From contig JANFAH010000018.1 in NCBI GenBank assembly GCA_024663395.1, positions 248,001 through 312,000 of the forward strand: 64,000 nucleotides of DNA, written 5' to 3'. The translations under genes were made by a program, and so were the position numbers. The first letter of the stretch is position 1. Each line of letters opens with the position of its first letter. Of this stretch, positions 22,829 through 33,103 are shown piece after piece. The stretch is from Pisolithus tinctorius (taxonomy: Eukaryota > Basidiomycota > Agaricomycetes > Boletales > Pisolithaceae). The notes beneath the pieces were generated by a model. That model did no database searches, had not been told where the DNA came from, and saw nothing but the letters and a program-made list of their open reading frames with translations.

Positions 22829-25531
22829 ATGGGGTTTTTGAATATTGATGATCCACCAAACAGTCAGGGAGAGCCTACTAAGATGTCCTGTTTCCTATTT
22901 AGCCACTGTTATCTGTTCCTCAGTCCTACAGTATCATCACTAGCCTTCACCTCAATGAACTTCCCTTCACCTGCAGTACCCATACTGTGGAACATACCCA
23001 CCGGAATACCCTTGCCTGCCTTCGCTTTCCTCTCTTCCACTCAGACAATACTAAACCCCTCTGCTATAGCTGCACTCGGCAGTGTTTATCAACTAGATCC
23101 CGCAGTTCGCACTCTCATTTACAAGCCAGTTGCCAAGAAGGTTCGGACAGTACCTGCCCTGATGGCAGAAGAATACCGCATCATGCACAGCCTGCCTGAT
23201 GACCCGCTCGCTGGTCTCCAACCACTTCCAACCCATCCACCAGACTTCGCTCTGGGCATCCGCTTCACTGCCAAATGGGTCGCGGAACTTGACCTCAACC
23301 CTGCAGATTGGCTTTGGCCAGAAGAACTTAAACTTGTAACTTGGCTCGTTTCGGTCCATGAGCTCACATTCGCTTGGGACATTACAGAGTGCAGACACCT
23401 AGATGAACGGTATTTCCCACCAGTAAAGATTCCTATGATTCTGCACATGCCTTGGGTCCAATGCAATATCCCTATCCCGAACACGATCCATGCCCAAGTC
23501 ATAGACATGATTAAAGATCGCATCAAGTCCGGCATGTATGAACCTTCTACAGTGGCTTACTGCTCCCGCTGGTTCTGCATAGTAAAGAAAGACAGAAAGT
23601 CTCTTCGCCTTGTGCATGACTTACAGCCCCTGAATGCAGTGACCATCCGCAATGCATCTGTTCCACCCTTTGTAGAACACCTCACAGAATCCTTTGCTGG
23701 ATATGCAGTGTATGTGATGATGGACCTCTACTCCAGGTATGACCAGCGCACACTTCATGTCGATTCCCGCGACCTCACCACCTTCGGTACCCCACTCAGA
23801 CCACATCAGCTTACTACTCTGCCACAAGGTCATGTGAACGCAGTACAGGTATACCAGGGAGATACTGCATTTGTTCTCCAGGATGAGATCCCACATCATA
23901 CCTTGCCCTTCATAGATGATGTCCCCATAAAATCTGAGACCACCCACTATCAGTGTGCAGATGGGTCCTATGAGACTATCCCAGAGAACCCTGGGATTTG
24001 GAAATTTATCTGGAACCACTGTATAGTCGTTAACCATATCCTTCAGCGTTTGCAGAATGTTGGAGCCACCATCTCGGCAAAGAAGTTCGTGCTAGCCACT
24101 CCATCTGCTGTGATCATTGGCCACAAGTGCACCTTTGAAGGTCACATTCCTGAAGAAAGCAAAGTGCAGAAGATCCATGACTGGCCCGAGTGCCACAACC
24201 TGACACAGGTCTGCAGTTTCCTCGGTGTCTGCAGAGTGCTATGCATCTTCATCAAAGATTTCGCCAAGATTGCACGGCCACTAGTTGCGCTCACATGGAA
24301 AGACGTACCATTCACATGGGATGAACTGCAATGCGCTGCCATGCAATGGCTCAAGGATGAAATTGTAAAGTCCCCTGCACTCCGAAGGATTGACTATGAG
24401 TGCGGTCATGAAGTAATTTTAGCAGTTGACACCTCAGTCATCACAGTTGGCTACATCCTCTACCAGCTCAGCAAAGACAGCAGACGGTATCCTAGTTGCT
24501 TCGGATCCATCACCCTCAATGAAGTGGAAAGCCACTACTCTCAGGCTAAGCTTGAGTTGTATGGTCTCTTCCATGCATTGCGTGCAGTACATGTATACAT
24601 CTTTGGTCTCACTAACTTCACTGTGGAGGTAGATGCGAAGTATATTAAGGGCATGATAAATAACCCAGATCTGCAGCCTAATGTGATGATCAATTGCTGG
24701 ATCGCTGGCATCCTCCTTTTCTCATTCAAACTCATCCACATTCCCGCAGACAGGCATGCCGGCCCTGATGGCTTGTCCTGCCATCCGCAGTTGGAGCTCG
24801 ACCCGCCCGAGGATGATGACCATGAGGATTGGCTGGACCGTTTTTACTCTTTCTCTACACAGGTTGCCAATGACTGCCTGCCTCCTATGTCACTTTCCAG
24901 TCAAGATCACCATTCCCTACCGCCACCTGCATCCTTCTATCTCGCATTCTCTGTGACTGCTGATGCTAATAACCCTTCCAATACCCCAGATGACCCTGCC
25001 ATTCTGCAGTCCACAAAAGCTCGGGCATGCAAAGCAAAGATAGAAATGATCCGTGCATTCCTCGCAACCTCCTGACCTTACTGATGCGCAGTACTCATCT
25101 TTCTTTAATTCGGCCAGCTGCTTCTTCCTCCTAGATGGTAACTTATGGCATAGGGAACCGCACAGACGGCACCAGCTAGTCATCGATGGATCCAAGCGGT
25201 ATCATCTCATCAAAGAAGCGCATGACAACCTTGGACACAAGGGTGTCTTCATGGTCCGCACGCGCCTTCTCCTTCGCTTCTGGTGGCCTCTTCTTGTCGA
25301 GGATGTGAAGTGGTATGTCCGCACCTGTCACAAATGCCAGATCTGCCAGATGCAGAAGCTTCATATCCCCCCCACTGTGCCCATGATAGGGGGCCTGTTT
25401 CATAAAGCTCACATTGACACAATGCTAATGCCCAAAGCTGGCAGCTACCACTACATAGTACAGGCTCGTTGCACACTCACCTCATACCCCAAATGGCACA
25501 TGTTGTGCATGGAAAATAGTACCATGCTTGC
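22829..25531 (+). pseudogene. element C pol: reverse transcriptase, RNase H, integrase N-terminal part
   Basis: An open frame of 748 codons (22,829-25,075). The N-terminal linker contains ADWLWPEELKLVTWLV. Reverse transcriptase begins about 23,430 (VQCNIPIPNTIHAQVIDMI) and its catalytic aspartates lie in LPFIDDVPIKS (about 23,908). RNase H follows (VILAVDTSVITVGYIL). After a shift near 25,060 the integrase zinc region appears (HDNLGHKG ... CHKCQIC), then the first catalytic Asp (HIDTMLMPK). The integrase is cut at TTGC by the insert at 25,532. Confidence 0.88.
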
Positions 25532-26527
25532 TGTAGGGAGTAGTATACTCCCTGAGGCCAAAATAGGGATGCCAACACCAAAATTCCGCCATTACCATCC
25601 ATGTCTATCGTCTTCGGAACTATCCCATCTGCCTCGTGCGCTGCCTCGCCTGTTGAACCTTCGGAGCTCCCCTGTCCATCAATAACACACACCAGTCATC
25701 GTCCCGAAATTCCACGTCAACATCAACCTGACATACGTCTATCTGGAATTCCGCAGTCGTGCCGCTTCAACCCTCACCTCGCCACATAGCCGGGAAACCA
25801 CACAGATCATCAGTAAAAACTCCGGTTACCCCTCTCATTCCTTTCCCACAAACCTTTCTCTGCAATGCGAGAACCCCTTTCTACCTATGGCCTCTACCCT
25901 TCGCATTCCACTCTACAGTACAGTGTACACTCATCCTGTCAGAAGATACCTGTCTTTCCTGTTGTACTTCTCAGTTACTACCTTACAGTTTGTTCTCACA
26001 CATTGCTGTATGGCTTTGACGTCTGACATGTCACCTCCTTTGTTTTTTGGAGTTTTGCTTCACCCGCCCCACATTTCTCCAATCAGTACCTTACTATCCA
26101 TGTACTATATAATTCTGCCTCAGCGACGAAATGGGAATCATCTTTTAGGACCCACATTCTGTGTCTTCTGCGAGTCTGAAGAGTTCAAAGAGTCTTCACA
26201 TCCTCTGTGCCCACTGTGTACCTGTGTCTTTGCATCTACTGTGTCTTTGTGTCCTTGTTCCGCCAGCACTCGTTTTCCTCTCCTGCACACTTAATTCATC
26301 TCGGAGTTACTTCCTCGGTGCAAGATCATCGTCTGGAATTTCAAAAGCAAGTCTATCCCTACCTTCGACTCTGCAGAATTAGATTCCATGACCCACATTC
26401 GACTCTTTGACCGACTCTACCATCGCACTCTACGTCTCCTTCCTACTCAGCACCCCTTGGGTCGAGCCTAGGGATTTTCCCTACAGCTTTCTCCTATTCA
26501 CACACTACCCAGAGGTAGTGTCCCACA
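25532..26527 (+). mobile_element. 996-bp LTR-like insert in element C integrase
   Basis: Begins TGTAGGGAG, ends GTGTCCCACA, and is flanked by TTGC (25,528-25,531) and TCGC (26,528-26,531), a 4-bp duplication with one change. Removing it restores the integrase frame TMLASFIFEDILCHWG. No coding capacity seen; a TATA-like ACTATATAATTC at about 26,104 fits an LTR promoter. Best read as a solo LTR of another family. Confidence 0.75.
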
Positions 26528-27399
26528 TCGCATCCTTCATCTTCGAGGACATTCTATGTCACTGGGGTCTGCTCACCAAAATTGTCACTGACAATGGTCC
26601 TGTGTTCGTCCAAGCCTTAGATGCCCTAGCCATGCAATACCATATCCGTCACATCCGTATCTCTCCTTACAACTCTCAGGCTAACGGCATTGTAGAGCGT
26701 TGCCACTATGATGTTTGCAAGGCTATCATGAAGAGCTGCGAAAACAATGACCACCACTGGCACATTGTTGCACACTCCGTGTTCTGGGCCAAGTGGGTCA
26801 CCATCTTGAAATCCATGGGTTTATCCCCTTACTTCATGGTGCATGGTGTCGAACCGCTGTTCCTGTTTGACCTTGCTGAAGCTACCTTCCTCTTACCCCT
26901 ATCCCACAATGATGTGACACCGCTGACTACCACAGACCTGATTGCTTGGTGAGCATGCCAGTTACAGAAGCATCAGGATGACTTAGACCAGGTCTGTGGC
27001 AGTGTCCTCTGCACATGCTTCCAGTCTATCCAGCAGTTCGAAACCACCTTTCAGCATCGCATTAAAGACCATAACTTCGCTCCCAGCACCCTTGTGCTCG
27101 TTCGCAACTCCCATGTAGAAAAAGAGCTGAACTGGAAAACGAAGCCATGGTACACTGGTCCCATGGTCATCCTTCGTTGGACCACTGGGGGTTCATACCT
27201 GCTGGCTGAGTTGGATGGCTCCATCTCCAAACTCCACTTCACTGCATTCTGCTTACTTCCCTACCACCCACAGTCTCCAACCTGCACAACTGTGACTCAC
27301 ATTACTGGGTTGGATGATGAAGAACTAGACCGCCTTCTTGAAGAGGCTGAGGATGACCCCACTGGTGATGATGTGGAGGCTTTTTCCATGGACAGCTGA
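26528..27399 (+). pseudogene. element C pol: integrase catalytic core end and C-terminal domain
   Basis: Carries the second catalytic Asp in KIVTDNGPVF and the Glu in NGIVERCHYDV, then a C-terminal region with FAPSTLVLVRNS and KTKPWYTGPMVILR. A TGA at 26,950-26,952 interrupts it where Arg CGA is expected. It ends at 27,399 with an acidic tail. No chromodomain is visible, unlike element A. Confidence 0.87.
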
Positions 27400-27539
27400 C
27401 TATCTGTCCTTTCCAGTATCCACAGTTTGTCCATCACGCTATTCCCCCATGCCCTCTTCTCCCATGATACCCATACCTCTTTCCACGGCCTCACCCGCCT
27501 CCCCATGGCTTCTTCTGCTACACTTGTTCCTTCTCCCAT

Positions 27540-27585
27540 GCTGACTGGGGACAGTCAGCGTTCAAAGTCCCCCACAGGGGTGACC
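27540..27585 (+). repeat. hairpin motif, internal copy
   Basis: GCTGACTGGGGACAGTCAGC folds into a stem and is followed by AAAGTCCCCCACAGG. A second copy with changed but still paired stem bases lies at 29,663-29,700, directly against the 3' LTR. Confidence 0.55.
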
Positions 27586-28277
27586 AGCATACCACTTGAT
27601 CCACCCGATATCAGACATAGTTCATTTCCTTTTATCTGTTTTACCCCGGGTTTCATCCGGAGACCTCTGTTCCACTGGGTTTTGTCCAGTGATTCTAATG
27701 ATAACTAGTCCTTACACCAAAAACATAAAAACCGCTAACAAAAAGTCAAAAACTGCCCAGAAAAATAACAAAACACCAAATAAGTATATAGCTAAAACAA
27801 TGTCTCTCCTATCTCTCTTACTAGTCTTGCTGATACTGTTTTTGGCCGCTCCATACCGTGGATACTTGCAAACACCCTGCACATTTCTTCTTCGAACACA
27901 CAGTCAGCATGCACCCCTTGGTCTTTTTTCCTTTCAGTTCATCCTCTGTTTCCTTACAATTAATACCCAAAGACTGTCACAGTTACCCAATAAACAGTCC
28001 CTCCGCTCTCTCTCCACCATTCCATCACATCCTACCATCAAGATTGTTTCACGAGGACTTACTGTTGAGAGAAGTCAAAAGTCACACAAAGAAGACAAGT
28101 CAGGCAGTACCCTGCACATCATATCCTGCTGTGGCCACACTATCCAACAGAACATCTTCAAGCACTTTGAGTCGTTCGCAACTTCGCACAGAAGCAAGAA
28201 AAGCGGTATATTCAGTGCGATGTGTGCTGACATGTGGGTTGGGCAATGCAACGAGTCTAAACTAACTATGGACATTT

Positions 28278-29389
28278 CTACTCCACCCCAATTTTCTCCA
28301 GTGCCTCAGCAGGCTGATCCACATGCACCTGAAGTCGAAGGTAGGCAGCGTGCAACTCCGCGGCCTCCACGTGCAACAGCCTCAATGACTGCGAGAGGTT
28401 GGCCATGACCTTGGGATCGAGCCAACCGCACACCAGTGCCTTCCCCTTTGCACACGTGTGGCTCTCGACCACTTCCACCTCGTCGTTGTCATTGTCGTTG
28501 TCTGTGGCCCTCTTGGAGGGGCCAGCCTTCACAGCCTTTGAGGACCATGCTACTTGGCATCAGCTGGAACCCTCCTGAAGTAAAGTTGCCACTCACTGAC
28601 AGATGCGCCTGCCTGCACCTTCTTTCCTGCAGCCTTCATCGACTTTTCACACCCCTGCTTCATCTGTGCAGCCATTGCACGTGTGCCTGACTGGACCTGT
28701 GCATGCGGTGTTCTTGACCGTGCAGCATGCGCAGGGCACCTTGTGGAGAATCGAACTGGGTGGGATGACAATCTTGGGCTTGTCCTCGTCTTCGCTCTCT
28801 GCAATGGTTTGCTGCGACTGCTTTTGATCCAGGTGTCAGCCGCTACTGCACTGTTACAAACATGCACTTACCTTGCGAACCAGCCGGGACACCACTTCGA
28901 TGTGCAACATCTTCTCCATCACCATAGGCGCCACGAGACTCGCACCTTGTTCTTTGACAACCTGCGAAGCCTCCTCCTCCATCCTCACATCTTCATCTGC
29001 TCTCCCCTGCGTGATCTCCTCGGACACCCACCTCTCATAGGCCTCGTCAGCCTCTGCTACCGTGGGACCATCCGCCATGTCTATTTTGGTGTTGATTCCC
29101 AATGCTCGCCTGTGCTCAATGAGGGGGAACACTTCTCCCTGGAAAACAGTCAGTACTGTGAGCCTCAAAGGTGTTGGACACTTACCGTCCTCTGCTCCCA
29201 TCTGCGCATCCACATCACTTTCTCCTCCCACAATTCCTCCTTGTCACCCAGGAGGCACTTGGCCTCAGCGACCAGAGCTGTGGAGGTGGCAACGAACTTC
29301 TCCCTCAGTGAGGCCTTCTCTGCTTCGATCGGGTTGGGAGTGGCCACATGTACGAGTTGTGACAGATGAGGGGCACAGTTAGTGGACAT
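28278..29389 (-). pseudogene. antisense accessory gene of element C, cysteine-cluster protein
   Basis: Runs opposite to gag-pol, between pol and the 3' LTR. Exon 1 (29,389-29,186) encodes a helical, Glu/Ala-rich segment. Exon 2 (29,138-28,872) encodes an acidic helix. Exon 3 (from 28,820) gives PCACCTVKNTAC ... HTCNGC, a C-x2-C-x6-C-x8-C-x2-C cluster. A TGA follows (Arg CGA expected), then a basic/acidic linker and a helical tail ending at 28,278. Introns have GTAAGT starts and AG ends. Architecture, position and orientation match the accessory gene of element A, although sequence similarity is low. Function unknown. Confidence 0.6.
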
Positions 29390-29662
29390 GACTAGAGCGA
29401 GAGAGGTGGTTGATGATGAGGGGGGAGAATCAAATCGATGTGAAGGTTTGAGCCGCACACTAAAAATTATATACTTAGCAGCCGTGAGGCGCTTATGTCA
29501 TCTGTCCAGATGCCTATACATGGCATTCAATGGTCTTCTCGCATTCCTCAGCTCTATGCTTCCTTCGCTTCTATGTGGAACTCACCGGTGTTCTCGAACC
29601 CTCGGCACCACACTGTTGCCATCACCATGCAGCAAGCTATTTATGTCTTCCGCACCACATGG

Positions 29663-29700
29663 CTGACCGGGGATGGTCAGCATCTAAGTCCCCCGCAGGT
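29663..29700 (+). repeat. hairpin motif next to the 3' LTR of C
   Basis: GCTGACCGGGGATGGTCAGC followed by AAGTCCCCCGCAGG ends exactly where the 3' LTR starts. The same motif occurs at 27,540. Confidence 0.55.
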
Positions 29701-30355
29701 GTAAGGAATCTGCATTCCCTAGATGCGTGAGCCCCTGTTGTTAACCGTTCTGTGACTACTGTTACGTCCACTCCCCTCTCACATTCACCATTGTTTGTGC
29801 ACTACCTTCCCATGCCCTCGCTCCCTCTTGCGCAATGTTATACCCGTGGCTGCTGTGCTCCGGTTGCTTCTTTTCCCTCGGACTCTTTCTCTTATCACAG
29901 TCTCTATTCCTTTAGCACTTGTAGTATACCCTCGGCCTCTGTTCGGCCTGTCTTGTTTGTATGCACCATCGTGCAGCTTTCTTTTACCTGTACCTTGTCT
30001 TACTTAGGTTCCAGGTTTGCCCAGACTATAAAGTGCTGTACTTAGGTACAGAATGATACCTTTTGGCACTCAGAAGGTCACCACAAGTTTCTTTTCCACT
30101 TTGTCTACACTGCACATCTTGCATTCCACCATGCATGAACTACGTATACTGCTTGCACCGCTCGCATCGCCAGTACTACTCCACAGACCATGCCGCACAC
30201 ATCACAAAACACTACCACTACAAAGCGCTGGGTCTCACCTTCTAGTCCTGACAGTCCAGAATCCCTTGGGACAAACAATTTGTTCCCTTCATTTTTTATT
30301 GTTGTTATCTAAGCCATCTAGCTCGTATTATACAGCTACTTGGACTTTTCCTACA
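29700..30355 (+). repeat. 3' LTR of element C
   Basis: 656 bp, equal in length to the 5' LTR and differing at scattered, mostly C/T and G/A positions. Followed by the GCAT duplication. Confidence 0.9.
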
Positions 30356-30358
30356 GCA

Positions 30359-31024
30359 TCACATTTTCCAAACGATTTTGCACCAGAATTCCTTGTTGAA
30401 GCCTTGTAAATAGAGGTCTTTGAGCTTGTTGGCCTCAAGTTGCTTCGAAACCCATAGATATGTTGCTAAATCTAGAAAATAAAGTCTGTAGTTCATCAGT
30501 TCTTCCTCTGTATGAATTTCTCTTCTTGCTTGGCTGTCAACGAGGCTGTAAAGGTCATTCCTCGAGTACTGTCGATCCATTTTCCAGGACCCAGGATACA
30601 AACATGCAATGGCCACCACGAATTTGGGCCAACTCAGCTGATCTTCAATGAATTCATACCATGAGTCTGAGATTTCGCCACTTGCATACCAGCAAGCCCA
30701 TTTTGCCCATTCTTGGTCATTGAAGCAATTCTCATGCTCACAAAGACTTTGAACCTCTTTGAAATACCTAAAAAGGTCAGACATGCACCCTGGGAACCAT
30801 GGTGCATCCCTTGAATGCCTCGGTGGCATTCCCTCGAGCTCTCTTGGTGCATTCTCATGGCTTCTTTGCAAAAATTCAACTATTAATTTTCCTTTGGACT
30901 TGCTTCTCAGCTCAAGGGATCTTCGACTTAGATACTTGCTCAACATTTGCTGCTCAAAAAATAGCTCTGAAAATTTTCCAAATTCCTGAGGGTAGACTGT
31001 AGCTAGAATCGAGATTCTGAACAC
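30359..31024 (-). pseudogene. element B gag, N-terminal part
   Basis: 221 codons on the minus strand, starting 101 bases after the 5' LTR of B. Capsid-like phrases include EWAKWACWYASG, SWPKFVVAIACLYPG and MNYRLYFLDLATYL. These line up with the gag of element C, so B and C belong to one lineage. It is cut by element C; the C-terminal continuation is at 18,654. Role: particle formation and RNA packaging. Confidence 0.8.
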
Positions 31025-31104
31025 TTAGCTTGTCCAAACCCAATCCAGAAAAACTTTTGTGCAGTGATAAAGCAGTAGCTTCTTTCCCCAAAATGAACAG
31101 AACC

Positions 31105-31125
31105 CCCCTCGCAGTGGGCTCCAGT
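31105..31125 (-). other. primer-binding site of element B
   Basis: On the minus strand ACTGGAGCCCACTGCGAGGG follows the 5' LTR directly. It shares its first 12 bases and GAGGG with the site of element C, which supports the orientation of B. Confidence 0.6.
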
Positions 31126-31594
31126 TGTAGGAATTGGTAAGAGACAATACCTAGAATAGTAATAGTTAGTGATGGGCAAGTATATTGTGCTCAACCCAAA
31201 AGGGAGGTTCTCTCTGGAGAAAGAAGTGTAGTAAAAAGGTAAAAATGCGAACTAGAAAAAGGATACTTAGCTCTATATGTCCAATAACTCTTGCCAGTCC
31301 TCCTGGCCCTTTGGGTACTCCCCAAAGTAATAAACCTAACTTTGAAAACTTGCTGAATTGCAAGACAAAATCACCCTACTACTGAGGGCCTGTTACATGG
31401 ATTGGTTTTTTTGGTAAACTGAACTCGTGCAAACACAGTGGATGCACTTAGTCAGCAATGCGGCTGCTTGCCACTAAGTCCAGTGGTACAATGCAAAAAA
31501 AACAAAAGAAGGAAATAAAACAAAAGAAAACTCTCCACCCCTGAACTCATGACCCAGACTGCTTCTCCTAGGGAACTCGAACTCATTCCCTACA
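31126..31594 (-). repeat. 5' LTR of element B
   Basis: 469 bp, TG...CA ended, followed on the right by GCAT. Matches 9802-10,271. Confidence 0.9.
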
Positions 31595-31635
31595 GCATTG
31601 AGTCTAGCCTCCAAGTTTGCACAACCAGAGTCAAT

Positions 31636-31683
31636 GCAGCTCCCAGATTGTGCAGAGTCCTGGGAGCTGCTACCTATTTTTTT
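31636..31683 (-). promoter_or_regulatory. programmed -1 frameshift signal of element A gag-pol
   Basis: Read on the minus strand: heptamer A AAA AAA (31,683-31,677) in the gag frame, directly followed by the gag stop TAG (31,676-31,674), a 6-base spacer, then a perfect 11-bp stem GCAGCTCCCAG/CTGGGAGCTGC with a 13-base loop. A slip of -1 moves ribosomes past the stop into the frame that continues, across element B, into the protease. Slippery site, spacer and stem match the standard rules for -1 frameshifting. Confidence 0.78.
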
Positions 31684-33065
31684 GTCTTGGGGGTAGTACC
31701 TGAGCCCAAGGCCAATGTGGCCTCAGTGGTGGCGGCGGTGTGAGCCTTGGTCTTTCTGATCTTCTTGGGGCACTTCTCAGCAAAGTGGCCAGGGCCTCCG
31801 CAGAACATGCAGAGATTGCCCTTGATGCAATGCTTGCATTCTTCTGGGGAGAGCTTCCCATCCTTCCCAAGTTTGCTAGGCTTGGGCTTGGATGAGTTGC
31901 TGCTATTATTGTTGCCCAGCTTCAATGAAGCTGGCTTGGGGGAAGACATGGAATTGTTATTATTGCCAGTCTTGGCTTTCTCTTGACTGGTCTTGGACTG
32001 ATTGTTGTTACAAGAACCTCTGGACTTATTGTTGCTGGGGTTGGACAAACCTTGGTGCTTACTTGCCCTTTGGACTTCTTCCTTGTGCTCCCAATAGCAT
32101 GCATCTATCTCCTGGGTGAGATGGTGGAGCTCATGTAGAGTCCAGGGTTTGCCAACTCGACAAACTTCGTCCTTAATCCAGTCTGGGAGCCCAGAGTAGA
32201 AGTGGTGACACAGTGCACCATCTCCATAGCCTCGGACTTGTGAAGCAAGCTGATTAAAATCAACTACATATTTATTAATGCACTGGTTATCTTTCATGTG
32301 TAAGTGGTCGAGCTGGCTCTTGGTGTCAGCAACCAGATCATGGGGTCCAAAAGTGGTTTGTAACTCTAAGACAAACTCCCTCCAGGAGTCCATCCAGAGA
32401 GGTCAGTCATCAGGGTTGTCGAGTCCAAGCAAGTCTGGCTTGAACCATTCAAGAGCCATGCCCTTGAGGTAAGACTGTGCAAAGATGACTTTGGTGTGGT
32501 CGGTCCTGAAAGCCTGGGGATGGTCTTGGAAATTAAGTTTGCACTGGATGAAGAAGGCATGAAGCTTCTTGGGATCGGTGCCATCAAAGGTGTCAGGCTC
32601 ACATAACCTGGTCCTACTTGAGGACTCAGGAGTGGTGTGGGCATTGCGAGCCAGTAGCTTGATGGCTCCTGCGAGGTTGTCTAAGACCATAATGGTGGGC
32701 TTGGTGTCCAGATCTGGGAAGTCCAGTTCATCCTCTGGATCATTCTCATCTGGATTATCTTCACTGGGACCATTATCATCAGGATCATTGCCAGGGTCAT
32801 CATCATCTGGGTTATTATCATCATCATCGCCTGGCCCATCATTGCCAGGGTCACCCTCAGGGATGGGAGCAGTGGGACAACATGGTGTGGGGGTATTGGA
32901 TGTGCAGGCTGAAAAGCCCCTGAAAGGACTGATGGGACCTGGAGAATGCCTAGTGGTGCCCAAAGCAGCTAGTGCTGTTTCATGGTGAGCCCCACTGGCT
33001 GAGGCAGAGTCAGGATTGGTGGCAGAATGGCCACAGGGAGGTTGGAAACAAGTTTTGGTTGCCAT
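31674..33065 (-). pseudogene. element A gag with CCHC zinc knuckle
   Basis: Starts at ATG 33,065, only 38 bases after the 5' LTR. The N-terminus is Pro/Ser-rich, followed by an Asp/Asn/Pro-rich acidic stretch (about 32,700-32,870). The retrotransposon gag domain follows (FDGTDPKKLHAFFIQCKLNF, DSWREFVLELQTTFGP). A Lys/Asn-rich linker leads to the knuckle CMFCGGPGHFAEKC, that is C-x2-C-x4-H-x4-C. A TGA at 32,403-32,405 replaces the Arg before PLWMDSW. It ends TAG at 31,674 beside the frameshift signal. Role: capsid and RNA binding. Confidence 0.92.
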
Positions 33066-33103
33066 GATAAGTTAGACCCACACAAGTGGCAAGTCTGAAA
33101 TAC

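Larger units (their letters stand above)
18659..30355 (+). mobile_element. Ty3/gypsy LTR retrotransposon C
   Basis: Two 656-bp LTRs (18,659-19,314 and 29,700-30,355), TG...CA ended, flanked by the 4-bp duplication GCAT (18,655-18,658 and 30,356-30,359). Plus-strand order: gag with CCHC knuckle, protease, reverse transcriptase, RNase H, integrase. An antisense accessory gene sits between pol and the 3' LTR. A solo C LTR (20,947-21,600) and a 996-bp LTR-like insert (25,532-26,527) interrupt it; without them it is about 10.0 kb. Frameshifts in gag and a TGA in the integrase tail show it is inactive. It interrupts the gag of element B. Confidence 0.92.
9802..31594 (-). mobile_element. LTR retrotransposon B, gag-bearing, no recognisable pol
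   Basis: Ends are 470-bp and 469-bp direct repeats (9802-10,271 and 31,126-31,594) that start TGTAGGAAT and end ATTCCCTACA, an almost perfect terminal inversion. They are flanked by the 4-bp duplication GCAT (9798-9801 and 31,595-31,598). It sits between gag and protease of A; with one GCAT kept, the A frame continues. A primer-binding-like site and a gag gene show that B runs on the minus strand. Removing element C, the solo LTR and the Tc1/mariner element leaves roughly 7.8 kb. I find gag but no reverse transcriptase or integrase; the 3' half holds a degenerate repeat array and an ERG26-like pseudogene. It may be a non-autonomous gag-only element. Confidence 0.85.

Noticed and set aside
22829..22920. 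Start of the 748-codon pol frame as a true ATG
   Set aside because: The frame's first codons do not resemble pol; translation is expected as a polyprotein, so the ATG is incidental.
27596..29382. Plus-strand frames of 270, 228 and 106 codons in element C
   Set aside because: They run opposite the accessory gene; low-complexity, and the minus strand has the spliced Cys-cluster frame.
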